A stretch of 20,353 nucleotides of DNA, from the NCBI GenBank assembly GCA_964459065.1, contig CAYWMN010000045.1, positions 1 through 20,353 on the forward strand, in the 5' to 3' direction. The position numbers and the translations under genes were made by a program. The DNA is from JAMCXS01 sp964459065 (lineage in GTDB: Bacteria; Acidobacteriota; Terriglobia; UBA7540). The notes under the pieces are model-generated. The model ran no database searches and was not told the origin of the DNA. It was given only the letters and a program-made list of their open reading frames with translations. Numbering within the stretch: position 1 is the first letter of the stretch; every line of letters begins with the position of its first letter. This document shows positions 1 to 7,845 of this stretch, piece after piece.

Positions 1-56
1 ACCTTCCCGACGCGGTAGTTTTTCTTGAGGTTTTCGGTTGAAATAATCGGTTCCAT
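1..56 (-). CDS. ABC transporter ATP-binding protein, N-terminal fragment (cut by window edge)
   Basis: Only the first 18 or so codons are present, beginning at an ATG (54-56 on the complement). The peptide MEPIISTENLKKNYRVGK is typical of the first beta strand of LolD/MacB-type ABC ATPases, where an aromatic residue just after this point stacks on the ATP adenine. The gene follows the FtsX-type permease by 77 bases on the same strand, the usual arrangement for a permease-ATPase pair. The product would be the cytoplasmic ATPase driving that permease. No Walker motif is in the window, so the family call rests on the N-terminus and the context. Confidence 0.7.
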   Translation of the reverse strand, partial: MEPIISTENLKKNYRVGK

Positions 57-133
57 ACTGCTTAGCCGCGCGGGTTCCGCATCACTTTCGGTCGACGTCA
101 AAAAAATTGAGCTTAAGAACATCCAAAATTCCG

Positions 134-1234
134 CTATTCGTAGGCGAGCGAGTCAACAGGATCAAGCCGGGCCGCCCTGATCGCAGGATAAAAAGCTCCA
201 AACAGGGAGCCGACGATTGCCAGCACCCCCGCCCACAAGGCCCAATGCACAGTGAGTTCAACCGGCAAGGTAGGAAAAGCCGCTACCATAAATTTCCTCG
301 CCGTCCACGTTCCCACATACCCGGCGATGATGCCCAAAAGGCTCAGTATCGCCGCCTCCCACAATATCACTTTTATGATATACCCTTTGTCCGCCCCCAG
401 TGACTTTAAAATGCCGATTTCACGCGTCCGCTCCGTAATGGTGGTGTACATCGACAGGAAAATCACCAGGAATCCAATGCCGACCGCGACCCCAATCATG
501 GCCGTCACAAACGTGTTGAGCGCGGGAATATCATTCGAAGTCATCAAGGACATATATTCCTTGATGGAAAGAATCTGATTGTTGGGAAGCAGCTTGCGAA
601 TGGACGCCATAACAGCTTTGGTATAAGCAGGGTCCGTACATCGGACATAGAAAATCGACGCTTTATCGTGAGAGCCGGTCAGGTCCTGGGCGGTTGAAAG
701 AGGAATAAACAACCGCGCTCCTTTGCCGTGCTCCACAATGCCGGTGACATGGAACTTGTGATTCAGGAAATCCAGCGTCGACCCCACCTTCACGTTTTTT
801 GCCGCCGCGTACAAGTCGTCCACCATGATGCTATAGGGCCCCTTGAACGGACCGCCATGCAAATAGACAAACCCCCCGCCAACACTGTTAAAACTCGCCA
901 AATCGATCCCATAAATCAGATCGACCCTTCCCTGCGTGTTCAACAGCAACAAAACCGGAGCGACGGCCAGAACGTGGGGAATTTCCTCAAGGCGGTCGGC
1001 GATTTTAACCGGCATCGGCGCCTGCGTCATGCCCAGGAACAAGGAAGCGCCCGAAGGCTGCACCATGATGTCGGCCCCGACTCCCTCCACGCGTTTGGCG
1101 CTCTCATGCAGCATGCCGTGGGTCATGCCGACCACCAGCATCACCATCCCCACCTCAATCGCCACGGCCAGGATGCTGACCAGGGTCCGAATGGGACGGT
1201 GCATCAGGTTTTCAAAAATCATTCTGTAAACCAA
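134..1234 (-). CDS. ABC transporter permease, FtsX/MacB/LolC type
   Basis: A 366-residue inner-membrane permease. It has one N-terminal membrane helix (about 17-38), a large periplasmic MacB_PCD-type domain (about 40-235), and three C-terminal helices (about 241-262, 288-312, 330-352) forming the FtsX domain. The motif ERTREIGILKSLGA (268-281) and the ending YPAIRAARLDPVDSLAYE are hallmarks of this superfamily. Such permeases move lipoproteins (LolC/E) or act as mechanotransmitters (MacB) with a cytoplasmic ATPase, whose gene follows downstream. The start is TTG at 1234, supported by GGAG eight bases upstream in the 13-base gap after the lipoprotein gene; an in-frame ATG at 1222 lacks a ribosome site. 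The pairing with a LolA-like lipoprotein suggests envelope lipid or lipoprotein trafficking, but the substrate is not determined. Confidence 0.9.
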   Translation of the reverse strand: MVYRMIFENLMHRPIRTLVSILAVAIEVGMVMLVVGMTHGMLHESAKRVEGVGADIMVQPSGASLFLGMTQAPMPVKIADRLEEIPHVLAVAPVLLLLNTQGRVDLIYGIDLASFNSVGGGFVYLHGGPFKGPYSIMVDDLYAAAKNVKVGSTLDFLNHKFHVTGIVEHGKGARLFIPLSTAQDLTGSHDKASIFYVRCTDPAYTKAVMASIRKLLPNNQILSIKEYMSLMTSNDIPALNTFVTAMIGVAVGIGFLVIFLSMYTTITERTREIGILKSLGADKGYIIKVILWEAAILSLLGIIAGYVGTWTARKFMVAAFPTLPVELTVHWALWAGVLAIVGSLFGAFYPAIRAARLDPVDSLAYE

Positions 1235-1247
1235 CAGAATTCTCCGG

Positions 1248-2147
1248 TTACTGAGCTCCGCCTAATCTCACCAGCGTAGCGCTTGCAGGCTTCTTCAACT
1301 CGAATTTCTGCGGAGGCATCGGCAGGTTGAATTTTGCGCTTACGATCGAGATTGACAACGTGTATCCATCTGCCGGCCGGCTTATCGTGATTTTGCTGGG
1401 ATATTCAACCCCCTGGAAATCACGATAGTCCGCGTATCGGACGCTTTCCAAAACAGCGCCGCGGGACCGATAAAGAGCAAGCCGCGAGATCCTCAGGTCC
1501 GCCCGGTCGAACCAGATCTTGCGGTTCAAATCCAGTTCGCCATTCTGGGTCGGTTTTACGACCGTCAAAACATAATACTGATGCGCGGGCGTTTGGGTTT
1601 CCTCTACAAAAAACTTTTCCGTGGCCCGGTCAACCGGGGAAATCAGCAGTGCGTCCAGAATATGCTGAGGGCGCAGGTTTTCCAAGGGATTCTTGACATG
1701 CCCCTGATAGGCTGTTTTTCCAACGATAAACTTGTTCTTGGGAGGAATATAAACACGAAATTCCTGCGCATTGGCAACCATATCAAAGATCTCAGTTTTG
1801 ACCACAGGCGCCTGCCCGATCATGCGAATCAAGGAAGGCTTTTTGAGCAGGATATAGCCGCCGACCTCGTGGTATTGATTGATGACTCCGGAATAAACGG
1901 ACCCGGTCGTTGGCTTGAAATCCACCGTTGCCTCGAGTGTGTCGATCTTCTCGCTCCATGCATCAACATCCTTCACTAACTCAGCAACGGAAGCTTGCTT
2001 CGGAGGGCTTGCTGGTTGTTGAGGTGGAGTAACGTGGACCGTCCGCTTGATAGCACAGCCCCACCCTCCTATCACCACAGCAAGGAGGGCTAAGCTAGCA
2101 GCAAAGCGGCAGGTCCGCAGCAGGAAATTCGCGCGTAAGTCGCACAA
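1248..2147 (-). CDS. LolA-like / DUF4292-like outer-membrane lipoprotein
   Basis: A 299-residue predicted lipoprotein. A basic n-region, a hydrophobic stretch (about 15-28) and cysteine 31 form a signal peptide; the lipobox GWGC is imperfect because Gly replaces the usual Leu at -3. A Pro/Gln-rich linker (about 39-50) follows. The rest alternates short beta strands in the style of LolA/LolB or DUF4292 proteins, with phrases such as GGYILLKKPSLIRMIGQAP and a VYIPPKNKFIVG segment that resemble lipid-binding half-barrels. It is first in a unit with the ABC permease and ATPase, which suggests it hands lipoproteins or lipids on at the periplasmic side. The reading frame starts with TTG at 2147, just downstream of a strong promoter, so the mRNA may be nearly leaderless. 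Family assignment is moderate. Confidence 0.75.
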   Translation of the reverse strand: MCDLRANFLLRTCRFAASLALLAVVIGGWGCAIKRTVHVTPPQQPASPPKQASVAELVKDVDAWSEKIDTLEATVDFKPTTGSVYSGVINQYHEVGGYILLKKPSLIRMIGQAPVVKTEIFDMVANAQEFRVYIPPKNKFIVGKTAYQGHVKNPLENLRPQHILDALLISPVDRATEKFFVEETQTPAHQYYVLTVVKPTQNGELDLNRKIWFDRADLRISRLALYRSRGAVLESVRYADYRDFQGVEYPSKITISRPADGYTLSISIVSAKFNLPMPPQKFELKKPASATLVRLGGAQ

Positions 2148-2153
2148 CTCCCT

Positions 2154-2182
2154 AATTTAACAAACCGCCCTATATCTGTCAA
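2154..2182 (-). promoter_or_regulatory. Sigma-70 type promoter for the lipoprotein-ABC transporter unit
   Basis: On the minus strand there is a perfect -35 TTGACA (2177-2182), a 17-base spacer and TAAATT (2154-2159; four of six matches to TATAAT). Transcription would begin near 2147, almost at the first codon of the lipoprotein gene. It separates this unit from the glycosyltransferase gene upstream. Confidence 0.5.
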
Positions 2183-2239
2183 TTGCAGTGTTTGCCCGGA
2201 ACCGGATAGCGGCCTGAAGCAAAACCACCCGCGAGCCGA

Positions 2240-3346
2240 TTATCCTTTTAAACCCAACACATAACGATAGGCATCCAGGTATTGCTTCATAATCTCGTCC
2301 ATAGTAAATACGGCTGCACGCTTTTTTGCCCCGCCAGCCAGCATTTCTTTCAGCTCAGGATGGGTGATCAGATGCTCGATGGTTTTTGCCAGGGCGCGGG
2401 CGTCCAAAGGGTTCTCATAATAGAGGGCCGTCTGCTGAGCAACCTCTTCAGTGGAGGGAATGCGGGAAGCAACAACCGGGAGCCCGAATCCCATGGCTTC
2501 CACCAGAGGAATTCCGAATCCTTCGTAGAGCGACGGGTACACAAAAACCTCGGCAAGTTGGTAGAGAACGGCCAGTTCTTCGTCGCTCAGAAAGCCTGTC
2601 AAAATATAACGCTCCCGGCAGGCTTGACGATCGAGCGCCTCACGGATCTCCGGGAATTTGTAGCCCGGCCTGCCAACGATGGCCAACTGCAGGTCATGGG
2701 CGTCGCCGATCCCGCCGAATGCCTCGATCAAAGTTGTAACGTTCTTCCGATGTTCCAGCGTCCCGACAAAAAGCAGAAAAGGCTTCCGCAGTCCCAGCCT
2801 CTTACCGAGTTGCCGGTAGAGTTCCTCCTGCCTTTGGGCCGGCACTTCAGGCAAATGCGAATCCATGTTCCAGGCCGTCCGGACTTTTCCATGGCCCAGG
2901 CTGAAATGCTCAATAACTTCCTTCTTAATCGAGGCGGATGGGCAAAGGACAAGGTCCGCCATCTTGACGGCTTGGGAGATTGCTCTGCGAACGTACCGGC
3001 CATAAAGAGGAGGCAGCGAGTCCGGAAGCCTCCAGGCCGTCAGGTCGTGGATCGTCACCACATATTTCGCGTTGGATTTGCGCGCCCGAGGAACCAGGTG
3101 GTTTGTATAGTGGATGATGTCGGGTCCCAGGCGGGCCGCGCGGCTTTGAAATCCGGTTTCAAGCCATGCCGTGTATAGGATGCGGCGGAAGCTGACCGGA
3201 CGGACTTTCACAAGGGTCGGTGAGGCGACAGGGCTTAAAAGGATGACGTCTTTACGCTTTTCCAGTTCGCTCGCCAGGTTTTGGGTGTACCGGCCGATGC
3301 CGGTTCCTTTTTCAATCGAGAACCCGTCCTCGAGCAGAACTCTCAT
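2240..3346 (-). CDS. Glycosyltransferase family 4 (GT-B, retaining)
   Basis: A 368-residue cytoplasmic glycosyltransferase, normal length for GT4. The N-terminal Rossmann half has the acceptor-side loop GTGIGRY (14-20) and HDLTAW (100-105). The C-terminal half carries GTLEHRKN (195-202), which contacts the nucleotide-sugar phosphates, and the EX7E signature EGFGIPLVE (Glu275 and Glu283). Family members add mannose, rhamnose or similar sugars to lipid-linked polysaccharide intermediates; the donor cannot be read from sequence. It lies 88 bases after the UDP-xylose synthase gene on the same strand, so a role in building the polysaccharide handled by the Wzc-like protein is likely. The ATG at 3346 has only a weak purine-rich ribosome site. 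Confidence 0.92.
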   Translation of the reverse strand: MRVLLEDGFSIEKGTGIGRYTQNLASELEKRKDVILLSPVASPTLVKVRPVSFRRILYTAWLETGFQSRAARLGPDIIHYTNHLVPRARKSNAKYVVTIHDLTAWRLPDSLPPLYGRYVRRAISQAVKMADLVLCPSASIKKEVIEHFSLGHGKVRTAWNMDSHLPEVPAQRQEELYRQLGKRLGLRKPFLLFVGTLEHRKNVTTLIEAFGGIGDAHDLQLAIVGRPGYKFPEIREALDRQACRERYILTGFLSDEELAVLYQLAEVFVYPSLYEGFGIPLVEAMGFGLPVVASRIPSTEEVAQQTALYYENPLDARALAKTIEHLITHPELKEMLAGGAKKRAAVFTMDEIMKQYLDAYRYVLGLKG

Positions 3347-3402
3347 CTTTTTTCTCGGTCGCCATCACAAAGGCTGGGGCAAATTAGGGCCGCGCTTCAC
3401 AA

Positions 3403-3421
3403 AAGGCTCCCCCGGGGCCTT
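3403..3421 (-). terminator. Weak hairpin after the UDP-glucuronate decarboxylase gene
   Basis: AAGGC (3403-3407) pairs with GCCTT (3417-3421) around a 9-base loop, followed on the minus strand by TTTGTG. It lies within the 88-base gap between the decarboxylase and glycosyltransferase genes. The stem is short and the T run poor, so at most partial termination is expected. Confidence 0.2.
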
Positions 3422-3434
3422 AACCGCGCAGGGT

Positions 3435-4391
3435 CTACGCGCTGCGAAAAAAAGCGATCGTCTTGTCCAATCCATCTTCCAGACTCACTTGCGGTTCCCA
3501 GCCGAGCAGCCCGCGGGCGCGGGAGATGTCTGGCCGGCGCACCTTTGGATCGTCCGTAGGCAAAGGAAGGAATTTGATTTGGCTGCGGCTACCCGTCACT
3601 TCCAGCACAAGACGCGCAATGTCAATCACCTTGCTTTCCCGCGGATTCCCCATATTGACAGGCCCATGAATTTCCTCGGCGCCGCCGGGCAGCTGATCCC
3701 CGTCGGCAAACAGCAGGCGGGTAATGCCTTCAACGGTATCACTGACGTAGCAGAAGCTCCGGGTCTGGCTGCCGTCTCCGTAGAGGGTCAGATCCTTTTC
3801 CCCAAGAGCTTGCGTAACGAAATTGGAAATCACCCTGCCGTCGTTTGGACGCATCCAGGGACCGTAGGTATTAAAGATTCTAACGATGCGAACATCCAAC
3901 CCATGCTCCCGGTAGTAGGCAACAGACAGAGCTTCCGCAAAGCGCTTCGATTCATCGTACACTCCCCGGGGACCGATCGGATTCACATTACCCCAGTAGC
4001 TTTCCGGCTGCGGATTCACCAGGGGATCGCCATAAACTTCCGAGGTGCTCGCCAACAGGAAACGAGCCCCTTTTGCCTTGGCGAGCCCCAGCGCGTTGTG
4101 GGTTCCCAATGCCCCCACCTTTAAGGTCTGGATGGGATACCGCAGATAATCCGGAGGACTGGCGGGCGCAGCGAAATGCGCGACGGCATCGACCGGACCT
4201 TCAATCTGAATCGGCTTGCTGACATCCTGGGCGGCAAACTTAAAGCCGGAGTTCTTCTGAAGCTCTTCGATGTTCTGGCGCCGCCCGGTCAGCAGATTAT
4301 CGAGGCAGAGTACCTCATGCCCGAGCGAAAGCATCTTCGCGCAGAGATTAGCGCCTAGAAACCCAGCGCCACCGGTAATAACGATTCTCAT
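3435..4391 (-). CDS. uxs: UDP-glucuronate decarboxylase (UDP-xylose synthase), SDR family
   Basis: A 318-residue extended short-chain dehydrogenase, full length for bacterial soluble UXS. The NAD-binding GGAGFLG is at 7-13. The catalytic set is Thr116/Ser117 with Glu118 in TSEVYG, plus Tyr145 and Lys149 in YDESK. UXS-specific phrases are HFAAPASPPDY, YWGNVNPIGPRGVYDESKR and NTYGPWMRPNDGRVISNF. The enzyme oxidises UDP-glucuronate at C4, decarboxylates it and re-reduces it to UDP-xylose, using bound NAD. There is no membrane anchor, so it is cytosolic. The start ATG is preceded by AGGAAG at good spacing. Its place between the Wzc-like kinase and a glycosyltransferase points to xylose in the exported polysaccharide. 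Confidence 0.93.
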   Translation of the reverse strand: MRIVITGGAGFLGANLCAKMLSLGHEVLCLDNLLTGRRQNIEELQKNSGFKFAAQDVSKPIQIEGPVDAVAHFAAPASPPDYLRYPIQTLKVGALGTHNALGLAKAKGARFLLASTSEVYGDPLVNPQPESYWGNVNPIGPRGVYDESKRFAEALSVAYYREHGLDVRIVRIFNTYGPWMRPNDGRVISNFVTQALGEKDLTLYGDGSQTRSFCYVSDTVEGITRLLFADGDQLPGGAEEIHGPVNMGNPRESKVIDIARLVLEVTGSRSQIKFLPLPTDDPKVRRPDISRARGLLGWEPQVSLEDGLDKTIAFFRSA

Positions 4392-4445
4392 GGTTGCTTC
4401 CTATCTCCGATCACCGATCTGAAGTTCGTTTGGATCGCTTTGTTT

Positions 4446-4488
4446 CCCGTCGTTGAACGGGGAGCAATCTTGACTGCCGGGAACCGGC
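4446..4488. other. Two small hairpins in the Wzc-UXS gap
   Basis: The 199-base gap 4392-4590 holds two inverted repeats: CCCGT (4446-4450) with ACGGG (4457-4461), and GCCGG (4476-4480) with CCGGC (4484-4488) around three bases. They could affect mRNA processing between wzc and uxs. I see no clear promoter or gene in the gap. Confidence 0.25.
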
Positions 4489-4560
4489 GACAATGATCGC
4501 TGGCACCCTGGAGCAGTGCTTCAGTGGCCCGATGCGGGGTGAGATACCGACAGGTTAGGG

Positions 4561-4587
4561 GAAAACCGCTACCGGCATTCAGCCGGC
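4561..4587 (-). terminator. Possible terminator after the Wzc-like gene
   Basis: Just past the stop codon on the minus strand, CCGGC (4582-4586 on the complement) pairs with GCCGG (4572-4576) around a 5-base loop, followed by TAGCGGTTTTCCCC. The stem is only 5 bp and the T run only four, so this is weak and may allow read-through into uxs. Confidence 0.3.
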
Positions 4588-4590
4588 AGT

Positions 4591-6912
4591 CTAAGCTCCT
4601 TTGGAAGCGTCGTGTTCCTCGGACTCATAGTCGCTTTCATACCCGCCATACCCGTATCCGTACTGCTCGTAGGCGCCACCTTTGTACCCGTAACCCTGAC
4701 GGCGGACGTTAACATCATTCAAGGCCACACCCAGGATTCGAGCGCCGGCGCCATAGAGCAGGGACCGGGCCCGGCGGACAATTTCGTACGACGTGTCAAA
4801 CGCCCGCGTGACCAAAACCACGGCATCGGTGAGTGTTGCCAAAATTCTACTATCGGCAACATTCATGAGCGGAGGTGAATCAACGAGAACATATTCAAAC
4901 TCCGATGTGAGCTTCCTGAGGGTTTCACCGGTCAGCGGCGACGAGAGAATTTCCGCGGGATTGGGAGGAATCGGGCCGCAGGGGATAACAAACAGGTTCG
5001 CAACCCCGGGCACCGGTAAAGTAGCTTCCGAAAGGCTGGCTCGGCCCGTCAGGCATTGGACGAAACCTGGATGATTTCTGACACCTGCCGTGCGATGGCA
5101 CGAGGGCCGTCGCATATCGCAGTCGACGATCACAACCCGGCTGCCCAAGCTGGCCAGCGTTGCTCCCAAATTAACCGTCGTGGTGGTCTTGCCCTCGCCG
5201 GGAAGAGCACTGGTGACCAAAATCAGCTTGGGAACGGGATTGGCCGACAGAAGGATCGAGGTCCGCAAAGAACGAAAGGCTTCCAGCGAGGCGGGGTTCT
5301 TATGGATTGCCAGAGGCCCTGAACCATTCCCCTCAGCTCCCAGAGTAGCGAGTTTCCCATTGCCGGGCTTTTCCGCACCATTCAAATGAAAGGACGGAAG
5401 AACGCCCAGCGAAGGCAAACGCAAAAGCGATTCCACCTCGTCGGGAGTTTTCAGGGTGTTGTCCAGATACTCTTGCAGGAAGGCCAGCCCCACGCCAAGT
5501 CCAGCCCCCAGGATAAATCCGAGGGCCAAATTGAGCAGCACGCGCGGCTTTGCCGGACTCTTCGGAACCTCGGAAGGATCCACCACCATGATGTTGCTGG
5601 CCTTAAGTCCTGCCGCAACCTGAGCTTGTTTCATGCGCTGCAGGACGCCGTCGTAAAGGGATCGGTTGGTGTCCACCTCGCGCTTCAGGATGTTGTACTG
5701 AATGGTTTTTTGGGCCACCTTATTAACCAACTTCTCCTGTTGACCCAAAAGCTTGCGAAGGTATTCCTCCCGTGCAAGCGCAGCCTGGTAATCCTGGGTA
5801 ATATTCTGAGCCAGGTTCAGCTTTTGATTGTCGAGGCTGGCCTTGACCGTATCGAGTTGTTTCTTAAGAGCTATGGCCTTCGGATAGGCAGGTTTCACGG
5901 TAGCCGTCAAATCCGAATATTGCCCTTCCAAGAGAGAAAGTTTCTCCTGGAGATTCTGAATCAGTGGATTCAAAAGGAAGCCCGGTAGGTCTTGAACTCT
6001 CCCCTCCTTGACGAGGCTGTAGAGCGCCTCCTTTTGGGTTCGCGCTGCCTGGGCGGACGTATATTCCTGCTGAAGCTGTTCCAGCCGCGCATTCGCTATG
6101 CTTTGCGACTGCGCATTGACGGCAGTTTGGATGAAAAGGATGGAATTCTTCGCGGCATAGGCTTGCATAGCGTCTTCTGACTGTTGCAGCTTCGCTTTTA
6201 GCTCCACCAACCGGCCGGAAAGCCATTCAGAGGCTTTTAAAGATTCATCCCACTTAACCTGGAGATTTTGGTCAATATAATCGTTGGCGAGTTGGTTGGC
6301 AATGCGCGACGCCAACTCCGGGTTGCGGGAATAAAATGACACCCGAACCAGATTGCTTCGCTCAATCGGATTCACCGATGTAGCTGCCATGAAATTGCTG
6401 ACGCTATTGCGAAAGGCCGACGACGATGAACTGGGAGGACTGGGATCCGAAGGTGAAGGAATCTTCTTGGGAATATCTTTCACCAAGCCAAAAAAACTAC
6501 GGCCTTCATAGAACTCAGGATACTGATACAACCGGAGATCACGCACCACGCGTTCAGCCAGAGAACGGCTCTGCAAGATCTTGTACTGGGTCTCCCGGTA
6601 GCTTCCCATGTCCCAGGAAGGACCCGTCTGCGCAACCTGCTGAAAGCTCAAAACCTGCGGCTCTTCCGGATTGATCTCGATCATGACCCTGCCGGCATAA
6701 ATCTTTTTTTCCTTGAACGTGCCAAGGGCAACGGTTGTGAAGATGATCAGCAAACAGGTCAGAACAATCCAGCGGCGTTTCAGAATGATGTGCCAGTAAT
6801 CAAGCAGCCGCAGGGACTCCTCCGAGGAAACATCCAGGATGTCCCCCTCCCGCAGGGATTGAAGACTGACTCGCCCCAAGTGGTTGACCGGCGTAATTTC
6901 CTTATTATCCAT
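4591..6912 (-). CDS. Wzc-like polysaccharide co-polymerase / tyrosine autokinase (BY-kinase)
   Basis: A 773-residue inner-membrane protein. A cytoplasmic N-tail is followed by membrane helix 1 (about 48-66), a periplasmic Wzz domain with long coiled coils (about 225-300 and 345-410), helix 2 (about 457-479) and a cytoplasmic kinase domain. The kinase has Walker A ALPGEGKTT (569-577), Walker A' VVIVDCDMRRP (593-603) and Walker B YVLVDSPP (674-681). The tail carries eight tyrosines (741, 743, 748, 751, 753, 755, 758, 762), the autophosphorylation cluster of BY-kinases. Such proteins control chain length and export of capsule or exopolysaccharide through a Wza channel. A Ser/Pro-rich insert (about 151-167) in the periplasmic domain is unusual. 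The start ATG has AAGGAA four bases upstream. Confidence 0.95.
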   Translation of the reverse strand: MDNKEITPVNHLGRVSLQSLREGDILDVSSEESLRLLDYWHIILKRRWIVLTCLLIIFTTVALGTFKEKKIYAGRVMIEINPEEPQVLSFQQVAQTGPSWDMGSYRETQYKILQSRSLAERVVRDLRLYQYPEFYEGRSFFGLVKDIPKKIPSPSDPSPPSSSSSAFRNSVSNFMAATSVNPIERSNLVRVSFYSRNPELASRIANQLANDYIDQNLQVKWDESLKASEWLSGRLVELKAKLQQSEDAMQAYAAKNSILFIQTAVNAQSQSIANARLEQLQQEYTSAQAARTQKEALYSLVKEGRVQDLPGFLLNPLIQNLQEKLSLLEGQYSDLTATVKPAYPKAIALKKQLDTVKASLDNQKLNLAQNITQDYQAALAREEYLRKLLGQQEKLVNKVAQKTIQYNILKREVDTNRSLYDGVLQRMKQAQVAAGLKASNIMVVDPSEVPKSPAKPRVLLNLALGFILGAGLGVGLAFLQEYLDNTLKTPDEVESLLRLPSLGVLPSFHLNGAEKPGNGKLATLGAEGNGSGPLAIHKNPASLEAFRSLRTSILLSANPVPKLILVTSALPGEGKTTTTVNLGATLASLGSRVVIVDCDMRRPSCHRTAGVRNHPGFVQCLTGRASLSEATLPVPGVANLFVIPCGPIPPNPAEILSSPLTGETLRKLTSEFEYVLVDSPPLMNVADSRILATLTDAVVLVTRAFDTSYEIVRRARSLLYGAGARILGVALNDVNVRRQGYGYKGGAYEQYGYGYGGYESDYESEEHDASKGA

Positions 6913-7412
6913 AAGGTTCCTTGGCAGATTCTCGAGGGCTCAGCCCCTGATATGACGTCAGAGGCATTTTCTTCGGCAAGACCTCTGCTGTGCCATGCCA
7001 GAAGCGCCTTTCTGAAGCCCAGAATCGAGTCTTCCCGATATTATTCCGGCAGAATGCAGGGTATTTCGGCCCTGGTTCCCCTTAACAAGCCAGGACGGAC
7101 GATCCACCTGTCTGCTTTGAGATCCGCTCCCGGTAGATACTGGCTTCATATGAGGACTCGCATGGGGACGAAGCACTTCCGAAGTTACACCCGTTGTGCC
7201 CAGCCGAGCAAGCTCACCCTCCATATTAGCTTATATCCCTGCCACCTGGACAAACCCGAATGCACGGCTTCACCATCACAAGTTCATAGGAGCGATACCC
7301 AACCGCTGACCCGGCCGCCCTGGCATACGGTTTCTTTCATGACACTTGTTAGCCCTTTCCCGCCTGCCTTAATAACCATGAGCCGGGTACATTAACAGCT
7401 TCTAATTCTCTG

Positions 7413-7442
7413 AGCCTAACAGACGATTTTGTCTCTTGTCAA
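7413..7442 (-). promoter_or_regulatory. Extended -10 promoter reading toward the exopolysaccharide genes
   Basis: On the minus strand there is a perfect -35 TTGACA (7437-7442), an 18-base spacer, and TAGGCT (7413-7418) preceded by an extended -10 TG (7420-7421). The predicted transcript starts near 7406 and would carry about 490 bases of leader before the Wzc-like ATG at 6912. Confidence 0.45.
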
Positions 7443-7706
7443 TCCGTGTACTAGATTGAAATTACAAATCTTACAATTCAGCCCTGACCTTATAGAAACC
7501 AAAGCATCCCACCGCTTAAGGGGTATGCGTTGCCTTGCTTTCCGGTGTAATTGCAGAAGGTTTGGCTTGGCCGATGGAATTTGGACCCAGGCTGAAGTTT
7601 TTGTAGGTCCGTGTGCTAGAAATACTGGTATAGGATAAACTGAAGAGTCCCAAGATCCTCGCGCAAACTCTCGCTCGCGTGAAGGACGGCCTTAAGCGGC
7701 TCACAA

Positions 7707-7735
7707 TTGAACTCCGATGAGTTTAGTGTTAGAAT
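7707..7735 (+). promoter_or_regulatory. Extended -10 promoter for the DUF6807 gene
   Basis: TTGAAC (7707-7712), a 17-base spacer, and TAGAAT (7730-7735; five of six matches) preceded by an extended -10 TG (7727-7728). Transcription would start near 7742, giving a leader of about 100 bases before the ATG at 7846. Confidence 0.55.
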
Positions 7736-7845
7736 CCGCGCTTCTCTAAACGGTCAGCATTTAAGGTGCGCGATTGCGAAGTGGTCGCAGGCGAAAACCG
7801 GAAGCTGTTATCAAAGGTCTGTACAAACTCACCGTAGGTGCGTAA

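Larger units (their letters stand above)
6913..7845. other. Long divergent intergenic region without a convincing gene
   Basis: This 933-base stretch separates the divergent Wzc-like and DUF6807 genes. Open frames here are short, lack good ribosome sites and show no recognisable domain; the best is an 88-codon minus-strand frame (6958-7224) with a basic, low-complexity product that I do not accept. It carries one promoter for each direction and a small hairpin, GAGC-AA-GCTC (7206-7215). No tRNA, known riboswitch or repeat array was recognised. The roughly 500 bases between the minus-strand promoter and the Wzc-like gene would be an unusually long 5' leader. Confidence 0.6.

Noticed and set aside
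2282..4124. Long plus-strand frames opposite the glycosyltransferase and UDP-glucuronate decarboxylase genes
   Set aside because: They are antisense to well-supported genes, lack ribosome sites and show no recognisable motif.
6958..7224. An 88-codon minus-strand frame upstream of the Wzc-like gene
   Set aside because: No domain, no signal peptide, atypical basic composition and only a weak ribosome site; better read as leader RNA.
6913..7442. A c-di-GMP or other known riboswitch before the exopolysaccharide genes
   Set aside because: I looked for GEMM and TPP core motifs on the minus strand and did not find them; a covariance search would be needed to exclude a divergent form.
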